64,000 bases of DNA from Xiphias gladius (Eukaryota; Chordata; Actinopteri; Istiophoriformes; Xiphiidae), in the NCBI RefSeq assembly GCF_016859285.1, contig NC_053411.1:18720722-18784721 (forward strand), given 5' to 3'. Each line of letters begins with the position of its first letter. Position 1 is the first letter of the stretch. The position numbers and the translations under genes were made by a program. The notes below the pieces were generated by a model that saw nothing but the letters and a program-made list of their open reading frames with translations, did not search any database and was not told where the DNA came from. Shown piece after piece: positions 1-9,667 of this stretch.

Positions 1-1850
1 GAGGCAAACTGGTGGTATTGGGATATGTAAATTAAATTGATTTGAGGTTTAGAGGTGGCAGTCAAAGCCAGACTATCTATTTCTCCGTGTATCCTATCTT
101 TATCTTTATCCTATCTTTATTGCTAAGCTAGGCTAACAACATTCTTCCTCCAACTCCCATTTCCCCCAAAACGTTGAACTAACATTTAATATCAGAGGCA
201 GAGAGCCCTCCATCTGTCCGGGCCACATGTATCTGAAAACCAGGCAGTGAATGTTTTTCCCAGTAGATGTGGGTGATGATAAGATTTAAAAAGAGGAAAA
301 ACATGTCCCAGCAGGCCGGGGAAGAAACAGGGAAATGGTCCCATCTGAGTAGATAGAAGTTATTTATGACCCCAGAGTTAAAGCTCACTATCAGATACTT
401 AAACTGTTTGCTGATTTACATATCTGTCAGAAGGCTAACAGGTTATTTCTGTCATCACCTTGTAACAAAAAACCAGTTTAAAGGAACAGAGGACATAAAA
501 AGGACAAATTTGCAGATATCAAGGCTTAAGAATCAGCAGATTGTCTTTCATTTGAGTTTGTGTGGTCTTAGTTTCAACATGAACATTTTATCTGATCTAC
601 TCTTGTCTGAATTAGCTGAGTCACATCACTTTTTCTAGCTTTTAAAACCCCTAAAACTCGTACTTTCCTCTAAACTAAACCATCACATAATTTAACTTAA
701 TACTTTCCTGCTACTATTGCCTAATGGGAAAGTTTCGAGGTATCAAACTTCATAGCTGCCTGCCCCTAAAACCAACTGAAGCTTTGCAGCATGTTCTTAA
801 TTTTAAATATTCTGCAATCCACAAAGATCTTTTAAGTTTTTACTCTGATTTCCTGATATCTGAATACCACATCAGCGTTTTCTAATCTGAACTCCCCTAT
901 CGCTAGGAAAACATGTTTAGTGCTTTTTTTTTTTTGCTTTTCCAAAACAAAAAACACAAAAGCAAAAGTGTAAGGAATTGATTAAAATGTTTTTCTCTGC
1001 TCAAACGTAATTTGCAAACGTTATCATGCTTGTTTACTAGCTTACCGTATCATTAGGAAAGTATCATTGGCTAACTAACAGCCACGTTAATTTGTGGGGT
1101 TACAGTTTATGTTAAAAAACAAAACCCTGCTCAGCGTGTGGGAGCTGTTGGATGTTGGATGATTGATAATGCATTAGAGTTAGCGCCTAACATTAGCGGC
1201 TAACAATAAATCAGTCTCACATTTTTCCTTTTTACACTGTAGTGCAATACTAACGCTAACTAGCTACCCCGCTATACAAGAACAGTGTTGCTCCATTATT
1301 TCCATAGGCCTTCGTCGAAACAGACTAGGCCAAGTTCGGACTCGCGTACTTGGAAGTTAAAATTTTCAAGTTCGACTCGGGAGTCCAAACCCCCGAGGGC
1401 AGAAGGACTACTCTGCGTTCTTGCTGACACCACCAGCTCAGCTCCGTTCTGACGATTATAGTTCAAAAAAACTGTAACTGACTGCATCAAAATTACCCTT
1501 TTGTTAGGAAAAGCCTAATTGACAGCGAGATGCAGTCAAAAAACACACCCATTATCCAATGTATAATGTATAAAATGAAATTTAATATAAACTGCACTGC
1601 TTCTTTTGACCTTCATTTATACATAATTACTTGTTTTTATTGGAATGTGAGGATATATGGTCATAAGGACCCTTAAGTAAAGCTTTACTTTCAGATAAGC
1701 TAATGTGGCGGCAACGAATATTATATTTCATCTCTGAGACCAAAATGTATCTTCCAGAGGGAATCAAACACTACAGGGACATCAGAGCCAATGGTAAATT
1801 ACCAAAGGGCTGGTGAGATAAGACTGTTCTCTCTGGAAGACGATGGACGT

Positions 1851-1890
1851 AGATTCGAAGACCGGTCGTCTCAGACGGGTCTTCGAATCT
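1851..1890. repeat. Strong inverted repeat (hairpin)
   Basis: Thirteen-base arms, AGATTCGAAGACC and its exact complement, surround a 14-base centre that itself contains a CGTCT/AGACG pair, so the whole 40 bases can fold into one hairpin. CTCTGG at 1831 and CCAGAG at 1891 extend the symmetry imperfectly. A miniature transposable element is the simplest explanation. Confidence 0.6.
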
Positions 1891-2579
1891 CCAGAGACAT
1901 CAGAGCGAATTTCCAAACAGACGTTAATCGACCACATATTGGAAGCCACCGATGGTCCTTCCTGGGGTAGACCTGTGTCATTTTAGGCGCTTGAATCCTT
2001 ACGGGGACAGTTCACACGAAGGCCGAAACTAGCATGTGCTGGTGTGCACGAGCATGTGCGGGGACTTTCTGGTTTCCCAAAACCTTTCTAGAATTGATTT
2101 TGATCTTCTGGAGGCTCGCTGACAACGAGAGAGAATGTGTATGTGTGTTTCCTCTTTGTGGTTGATAGCTGTTGGGCATCACTGTTCTTAGTTTGGGTAT
2201 GGTTGTTATAAAGATAACACACACACACACACAGTTTTTTCCACGCTTATGTCACCCTGCAATCCATGTTTCCCAGCTTCCCTGTTAATGCGTGTTCAGA
2301 ATAGGGCAGTGACACACACACGCTTATCTGCATTATCGTCACTTTGCCATCTATGTTTCCCCGTTTCCTTGATGTCACAGTTTGTTTCAAACACAATTTT
2401 CTTTGTCTTTTCCAGTGATAATGTGACTACAACAGTAAAACAGCGCATATTTTCTGCTCTTTTTCACTGATTGTTGGTTCAGACGTTGGGTTTTTCGGCC
2501 AGTCGTGGATTACTTCTGCCATCTAAAGACCAAAAAAGTAAGTTGATGGTTTGGGTACAGACGTCTGAATGGGAACATT

Positions 2580-2721
2580 TCTGCATTGTGAGGACATTTT
2601 GTCCGGTCTTCACTACTTCAAAGTACTGTTTGAAGGTTAAGACTTGGTTTCAAGGTGTAGGTTAGGGTTGGGGCTAGTGAATGCATTGTGTCAGTGAGGG
2701 TCCTCACAAGCTTAGAAAGAT

Positions 2722-2752
<31 letters not shown>
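2580..2752 (+). repeat. Interspersed fish element ending in a GT microsatellite
   Basis: It contains GTGAGGACATTTTGTCCGGT at 2588-2607, then a GGTTAAGACTTGG segment, a short GGTTAGGGTTGGGG stretch, a GTCCTCACAAG segment and a (GT)n tail at about 2724-2752. The same blocks recur, inverted, beside the minisatellite at 4.5 kb and in degraded form near 14.46-14.65 kb. I recognise the layout as a common repeat of percomorph genomes but cannot name it. Confidence 0.65.
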
Positions 2753-3763
2753 ATGTGCACGTGGATGTGCAGTCTGTTAATAATAATAATAACTGCTTCA
2801 GATTATCTTATCTCTGTGGTTTCCGACCTGGTCAGGATAAACTTTGAGCAGATGATGATCCTCCTCTCTGCAGCAGCCGCAGGCGCCGCCAGCTTTGACT
2901 CCGACTTTATTTACACAGAGAACGCTGACGGAGCTGACCCTTGGTGATAAGAACTTCAGAATAACTCTTCACAGCAGTGTCAATCAGTCGTTGAGGATCA
3001 AAACACCACAGAGCCTAAAAGGCTTATTTCCACTGTGGTCCACAAACATACAACAAATGACACTATAAAAACGTCAAACCGTAATAACAGAGAGACAAAG
3101 CCTACGTAAGTTACCATGTTACCACCTCTATTCATTATCTAACAAGACTCTATCGTTGCTATACTGTACATCTTCATCTTGCATAACTATTATGACTGAC
3201 GATTATGAGCTATTATGTCTTAATAATAAGATCAAATTATTATTTTAATAATTCAATCAATATGTAACTTAATATCTCAGTATGAGAGTTATTTTATATA
3301 TATATAAATATATATATATAATATCATAAGGAAATCATACATTGTAACTATGAAATAGTATCCCATAGTTTCTATTATCATAATTAAATTTGTATCTCAC
3401 AATTATGAGTACTACCCGTTTAATGTTTATATTAGTATATAATTATGAGTATCTCAAAGAAAACAGAATTATGAGGATGTTTCTGTTATGAACATCTTTT
3501 ATGAAATTTCCTAGTTATGAGAATATTTCTCATATGATTTGACCATAATTATGAGAAGCTTTAATTATGGAATAAATCAATAATTATGAGAGAGACTCAA
3601 TATTATAAGAATATATTTATGATCAGCTGCAAGTTTGTTGTTGTAAGACTGTTATGAGATGCATCGTTTTGAGACATATCATAATTATGACCTCAGTATT
3701 ATGCAATTATACAAACATTATATCAACATATCCCTATTTATCAACCTTACCCTTGAGAATTTC

Positions 3764-4502
3764 CTGACCTGACCCGACCCCAACCCCCCCCTGCCCCACC
3801 CCCTCCCCCTGACCTGACTGACCTGACCGACCTAACCCCGACCCTTACCCTTATCCCTACCTGTAATTTGTATAAACCTTATCTATTAATTATCTGGACT
3901 CCCTTAACCCCGACCCCTGACCCGACCTCCCAACCAACTCCCAACCCCAACCCCGACCCCTGACTCCTGACCAAGAACTCCCCGACCCCGACCCTAACCT
4001 CGACCCTGACCCCAACCCCAACCCCAACCCCGACCTTAATCCTGACCCTGACCCTGACCGCAACCCCGACCCTAACCTCGACCCTGACCCCAACCCCAAC
4101 CCCAACCCCAACCCCGACCCTAACCCCGACCTTAATCCTGACCCTGACCCTGACCGCAACCCCGACCCCGACCCTAACCTCGACCCTGACCCCAACCCCA
4201 ACCCCAACCCCAACCCCGACCCCAACCCCGACCTTAATCCTGACCCTGACCCTGACCCCAACCCCGACCCTAACCTCGACCCTGATCCCAACCCTAACCC
4301 CAACCCTGACCCCAACCCCGACCCCGACCCCGACCCTAACCCCAACCCTAACCCCAACCCCAACCCCAACCCCAACCCCAACCCCGACCCGACCCTAACC
4401 TCGACCCTGACCCCAACCCTAACCCCAACCCCCGCCCCGACTCCGACCCCGACCCCGACCCCAACCCTAACCCTAACCCCAACCCTAACCCTAACCCCAA
4501 CC
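3764..4502 (-). repeat. Degenerate telomere-like C-rich minisatellite
   Basis: Hundreds of bases are built from six-base-like units such as ACCCCA, ACCCTA, ACCCCG and ACCCTG, including true CCCTAA runs near 4463-4500. Higher-order copies of a longer unit (CCTAACCTCGACCCTGACCC and neighbours) repeat three to four times. The minus strand reads as a Gly-Leu/Gly-Ser string, which is a by-product of the repeat and not a gene. The G-rich strand should form G-quadruplexes readily. About 50 bases at 3851-3900 interrupt the array. Confidence 0.85.
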
Positions 4503-4603
4503 AAGCAACCAAGTCTTAATCCTCAAACAGCCCTCTGAAATTGTGAGTACCGGACAAAATGTCCTCACTTATATAACTCAAACTCACAAAGATATTAGTA
4601 CAG

Positions 4604-4642
<39 letters not shown>
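4503..4642 (-). repeat. Inverted flank of the interspersed element plus CA microsatellite
   Basis: The inverse complement of the 2.6-kb element lies directly against the minisatellite: AAGTCTTAATCC near 4511, then ACCGGACAAAATGTCCTCAC at 4549-4568, then (CA)n at about 4606-4642. Confidence 0.6.
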
Positions 4643-4645
<3 letters not shown>

Positions 4646-5566
4646 CACTTATCTCTTAATATGTCTCTTTAAATCTAAACTGCAGGCATGTTTGTCACTT
4701 TTACAACCTAATAAAACATAAGAGAGACGGGCAAATAGGGAGGTCTGGTTATAATTTAACCAGTAACCACCCCTGTACACACACATACAACTTCCCGTAT
4801 CAAGTAGTCCAGGAGATGTGTCTTTGCTTGCCTCCTCTTGTGAGATAAATCAGGTAAGACTCGCATTTTGTTAAACCTGTTAATCGTACAGTTTTGATTT
4901 GTGGTACTTGATTACAAAATTGATTCTCAAACTAATTTTAGCAGGTGCATTGTCAACTGTTATCTTATATAGGTGGACCATTTATTATAATGATCAGGTG
5001 GGCTGAATCCAAAGCTAGTCGCTGCTGCTCTGAAGAAACTCATTTAAATAAGAAGGAAGTTATGGGTTACTGTTCAATTGTAGTGTTATAAGCTGTTTTT
5101 GAGATTGTGGATAAAAACATCGGGAGTTTTAAAATTTTGACTGATTCATTTTGTGAATTTAGCAATAGTTTCCATTTCCATTGTTGGGTCACAACGTCAA
5201 CAGAAGGGCCAACACCTGAATAAAGCATTCAAAGCATTTTATCATAGATTTTTTTTTTAAATAATTGAAGCGATAGCTTGATTTCTTGGTAATTTTTATT
5301 ATTTTGCCTACATACCCAGAATAAGACAATTTTTATCAAGTTTTTATTCCAACCTGAAAATTGCATTAATAAATGGAATGGAACTGTGTTGTGGATACTA
5401 TGGAAACGTATACTTGTATATATGCTGTTTTCATAAATAAAATTGTTTAAAATTGAGGGATTCATTCAGGATGCGAATTCAACCCCTAAATACTGTTAAT
5501 CATTATACTGCGAAGATAATTTTGGAAGCAAATTTATTTTAGAAATTTGTTCCATTGTATCTTCAG

Positions 5567-6845
5567 ATGGCTTCCATCACCGAACACGGTCACCATGGCA
5601 ACAGGCTCGTTAATATCCTCCACGGGCGGAGTCATCAACACGACGAAGAGCGGAATGTGCTGGCCTTGAACGTGCTGTTGCTAGGCGACAGGCAGAGTGG
5701 GAGGAGCTCCGTGGGGAACGCTCTGATTGGTCAGTAGTTCTACAGACTCTGCCACACCCTTGAAAATGTGACTTCTGGAATCGCCACATTTTAGCCGCAA
5801 CCCCAACGTCCTCTTTTGCTCTCATTTGCTGCATTTGCGTCATATGAGAAATGTGGTAAATATGAGCAACCTGAACTTTAGCCCCACCTTATTTCTGCCG
5901 AGAAAAGAAAAAAAATACATTAAAAGTTATGCCTGATTTTAAAGATATACCAGTGTTACGTAAAAATGTTCAGTTAATTAGTCAGAATTGTGACTTTCAA
6001 AGACAAAATAATGAGATAAAAAGTCACAAATTTGACTAATTAACTGAACATTTTTACGTGCATGTCACACCTGCATGTTAAACGACAAAAAATGTAATCC
6101 CAGTAGAATCACTGTAAATCTGCAAAAATAAAATATTTGCGCCAGTTTCTACTCTGATGAACTTTGAGGGTGGTACATCTCGTTAATAAACGAAGCTCAG
6201 GCGCCTGCTAACTGACAGTCAGGAAAACTCTCTACCGAATGAAATGTTGTACACAATGCCAGGGGAGAGTAAACTCAACACTAGCACTAGTATGTTCCTG
6301 GCTTACTAGCCTGTTAGCCATTAGCTCACCAAGTACTGTAGTTCACCGACTTCAATTGTGAGTAGCCCTTATGTAAACAAATAGTCTTTTCTTAACACCA
6401 ACAAGCTTCTAGCACCACCTATGTCAGGTAACTGTTCTCTATATTATATTTTTAGTTATCACATGATAATTAGAAATGTATTTATTACTAATGAAATATA
6501 CAAATTTCCTCATTTTCACCATAAGTTACTTTTACCCTCATCATGCGTAACTTCTCATCAATCCGTATATTCTGAAGGTGGACACGAATTCCAGACAGGC
6601 ACCTGCATTTCTGGGGTCTCCGTGACGACAGAGTGCCAGGTCCTCCGCCGAAATTTCCCACGGTATTTCAGACGACAGGGGGCGGAGTCTGACCTCAAGG
6701 TGAGCGTGATTGACACGCCCCCTCTGCTGCCCCGCCCACAGAGCTTGCACGAGCTCTGCCCTGGGGGCGTGCACGTACTCGCGCTGGTCGTGAGAGCCGA
6801 CCTGTCGCATGAAAACACACACCTGGGGCAGCGTGTGGAGGTACG

Positions 6846-6883
<38 letters not shown>

Positions 6884-8581
6884 CGCGCAAACATGAATTC
6901 AGACGTGGGTAGAGTAGCAGAAAACTGTAGTAAAACTACTGTTACTGGGTAAAATCAAGTAAAAGTAGTCATCAGGATAACTACCGTATCTCCTCATATA
7001 GTGACCGAGGCCTTTGTTTATCTCAACTTTAGACGGTAACTGGCCTTTATTGCTAATTCCCTCTGTTTGATTGTGTGATTGGTCATATTTTGGTATGAAG
7101 CCTTGTTTTGATCCGCTCCTGTTTGCCCTGTTAAAGTTACTGTGTGACACTATTACTACAAACGCAATACTTCCTGTGACCCTTCCAGCTTTTCACTGGA
7201 CAGAAACCCTTCATTTCTTAACAGGGCTTTTATTGTGGAAACCCTGCAGACAAATACCATATGCACCAGAAGCCGGACGGGATTAAAGGGCGACAAAGCT
7301 TCGATCAGGGTCAGGATGAACGAATCAAACGCAACCATTGTGTCAGTTTGAACCCTGTAAAACATAACGGGGACATTTACTGGAAATATTTTCTTAAAAG
7401 AAAGTGTTTAACAGGATATTGAAGTGGGAGAAATGTACATCGTGCTTAACTGGCAGGCAGATGATACGACAGGCACCAGGGGTTTATCCACCCTTGTGTG
7501 TATTTGGGGACCGGCCCTCATTTGTTCATGTCGACAACGCGCACGGCTGCTATCGGAGACCTGCTACCAGTTTTTATTTGAGGAAATTCGGTACTTGAGA
7601 ACAAGTACAAAATTAGATATCACTGCAAAAGCAACTTGACTAGCGAGTAACTTAATAGGTTTCGTTTCACTTCTTTTATTTTCTGTGGACATGTTTATTA
7701 TGTTAAAAAGTAAATATAAATAATGTCCTTAAACTCTGATAATTCCTGTATAGACATCTGGCCCCAGGTCCCATCACAGATAGCCACAGACCAGGTGCGA
7801 TCAACAGAAGACGACACGATTACAGAATTGGCCGAGTCAGTCTCTTATCCCGCTGCAAATGTCTAGTATCAGATGGCTGATTATCATAATGTCCATCATG
7901 TCCACAGAAAGTAAAAGCAGTCTGTCCTAGTTTCATGTGCAGAAATTGCTGTCTTCTTCGGGCTACATGAACGACCATAAGCAGTTCAATGGTTAGTACA
8001 GCTCCCTCGGGAGGTTACTGTTGCCACGGCGCCCTCGGACCTGGGATCGGCAGACCGCGAGCCTTTAATGTCCACGAATGCATGAACGCATCAGTAAATG
8101 CAGGTAGTGCGCTGACCGCATCCCAATGTCATGGAGTAAAAGCACGGATTTTTCTCGAAAAATCTGCTCAAGTAAGAGTAAAAAACACGCTGCGTTAAAA
8201 CTACGCCAAGTACAATTCATTAAAAAAGTCACTTAAACAGCTCCTCTGCATACATTGAACTGTGTGTATACAGAGTTTGTGTGTTTCATATGTGTGTTTG
8301 TTGGTGTTCAGAGTCTCTTCGGGCCGGAGTGGCGTCGTCACGCCTTACTCATCCTCACACACGCTGACCACCTGAAGAGGGCGGGGCTTCCCCCCGCTGG
8401 CTACCTCACACGGGCCGCTGACTGGCTGGGAGCTCTGGCCAACGAGGTGGCGGGCGGGGTCTCGTTCTTGGACAACAGCCGCGATTGGCCGTCGGTCAGA
8501 GGACGGCCGCTGAGAGACCGAATGCTCCGCCTCTCAGCCGGGAACCATCACACAGCTCTGAGAGTTAGGACAGAGGTCTGA
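5567..8581 (+). CDS. gimd1: GIMD1-like GTPase (GIMAP family P-loop NTPase domain protein)
   Basis: Three coding exons: 5567-5729, 6578-6840 and 8312-8581 (231 residues, phases 1 and 0, GT-AG throughout). The product looks like an AIG1/GIMAP-type small GTPase. Residues about 34-54 hold beta-1 and the P-loop (NVLLLGDRQSGRSS). Exon 2 has a switch-I-like threonine-rich stretch, a VSVIDTPP segment at the G3 position and a hydrophobic VHVLALVVRAD strand. Exon 3 has ALLILTHADHL, matching the fourth-motif region of GIMAP proteins. The P-loop lysine is arginine and the G3 glycine is proline, so nucleotide binding may be weak. The ATG chosen is at 5567, directly after a TTCAG. No C-terminal coiled coil or membrane anchor is seen, as expected for GIMD1 rather than classical GIMAPs. 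It lies tail-to-tail with aimp1, as I recall for vertebrates. Confidence 0.8.
5958..6059. repeat. Near-perfect inverted repeat in gimd1 intron 1
   Basis: Two arms of about 39 bases (5958-5996 and 6021-6059) are reverse complements with only two or three mismatches. They enclose a loop of about 24 bases. Both arms include the core CAGTTAATTAGTCA. This is a very stable hairpin, most likely a young miniature inverted-repeat element. Confidence 0.75.
6849..6882. repeat. CA microsatellite beside the gimd1 exon 2 donor
   Basis: A (CA)n tract starts within ten bases of the GTACGC donor at 6841. It is intronic. Confidence 0.9.
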
Positions 8582-9667
8582 ACCCTGGTGCATGTTTACC
8601 TTTCAAAACTTCAAGTCAACTGACAGAGACGCATCAAAAAAAAGATGAAAAAGATGAAAACAAGATTTCGGTTACCTGTCAGAATGTGTTGTAGCCCTGT
8701 AACACCAAAGACATCAGAGGACAAAAAAGTCTTTCCCTCAGGTTGATAATGGATGCATCATTTAGTGTCTCGTATGGACGGGGTTTTTAGATCAAAATCG
8801 AGACAACTGCACCCCCGACACCCCCCATTGTAACCAACCTCCAGCGAGTTCTGCTGTGGACTACAGCATTGAGCCCTGTTTTTTTAGCCTATGTTTGTTT
8901 ACATTTTGGGAAATTGGGACCATTAAAAGTTGCCGGATTAGCTTTTAGCAGCCCCGGTTTGCAGCGTGGCCGTGGACGTACGGACAACTGTCACTGGATC
9001 ACTGTGATACCGAAGGAGACTTAAAACCATGAGGAGCTATGAGGATCACCTTTTTTTCTGGGACGTCCGAGCGGTTTTATCATGTCTATTCATGATAAAC
9101 ATTGGAGATAATGAAATCATCTGAAAGCGTAAGTCACACTGAATGTAAAAATGTGTGTTTCATGCGTGTGTGTCACATTTGACCAATGACTCTGAGGAGT
9201 TTGATTTTTGATGCAAATGTCAGCAATAAGGGCTTTGAAGTACACCGATCGCCTGTATGAGTTCTGCATGTTGACCAACAGCACAAACTACAATAACAAA
9301 CTTCTTGTTTTTAGAAGGAGAGCGTGCGCCCGCCCCTCTCACCACGGTATCTTTACCTCACATTGTTTCTGGCCTAAAGCTATCCAGTGCTCAGCTCTGG
9401 CTAGTCAGCTGGGAGAGGAGAAGGGCCTTTTGTTCTTAAGTCTTATGTGAACAACAACACTCAAGGAAACAGATGATTGCGGTTTCACGTGTTTTTAATC
9501 AATAAACAACAGTGATGCCTTGAAATGTTTTCTTTTTTTTGTTAGCCGACGGCGCCATCGTAAACCATTTGCTGCCTTGGCTAAGCAGAGCAGGCTTTTC
9601 CCAGTAAAGGTCCTCTGCGCGTCACGCCGTCAGCATGTCTTGCCCTGTGTGTTGGGGCCCCTCACGT
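8582..9667. other. Spacer between convergent gimd1 and aimp1
   Basis: Both neighbouring genes end here: gimd1 stops at 8581 and the aimp1 stop codon is at 9668-9670 on the other strand. AATAAA on the plus strand near 9500 could serve gimd1. The middle is filled by a copy of an interspersed repeat described separately. No exon seen. Confidence 0.55.
8866..9200 (+). repeat. Interspersed repeat family R1, copy A
   Basis: It shares ordered blocks with 32715-33035, 34395-34595 and 51975-52160: a CCTGTTTGTTTTTTAG-like start, GTGGACGT, GACAACTGTCACTGG, ACCGAAGGAG, and a conserved end around GTAAGTCACACTGAAT followed by GTGTGTTTCA. All four copies point the same way. I do not recognise the family. 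Confidence 0.55.

Larger units (their letters stand above)
1..5566. other. Intergenic, repeat-rich, no gene recognised
   Basis: I see no convincing exon here; short open frames have no family resemblance and no paired splice sites. The stretch is AT-rich and holds a hairpin near 1.85 kb, a fish interspersed element near 2.6 kb, a long C-rich minisatellite at 3.8-4.5 kb with an adjoining CA microsatellite, and short AT-rich low-complexity tracts around 3.2-3.7 kb. Confidence 0.6.

Noticed and set aside
3764-4502. Interstitial telomere / chromosome fusion scar
   Set aside because: Unit is degenerate and the flanks show it lies inside an interspersed element.
3890-4504. A 204-codon minus-strand frame of Gly-Leu/Gly-Ser repeats
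   Set aside because: It is the translation of the C-rich minisatellite; it has no splice context and any frame would stay open in such a repeat.
6541-6894. Minus-strand frames opposite gimd1 exon 2
   Set aside because: The plus-strand reading fits the GIMAP fold and the splice phases; the minus-strand frames do not match any family.
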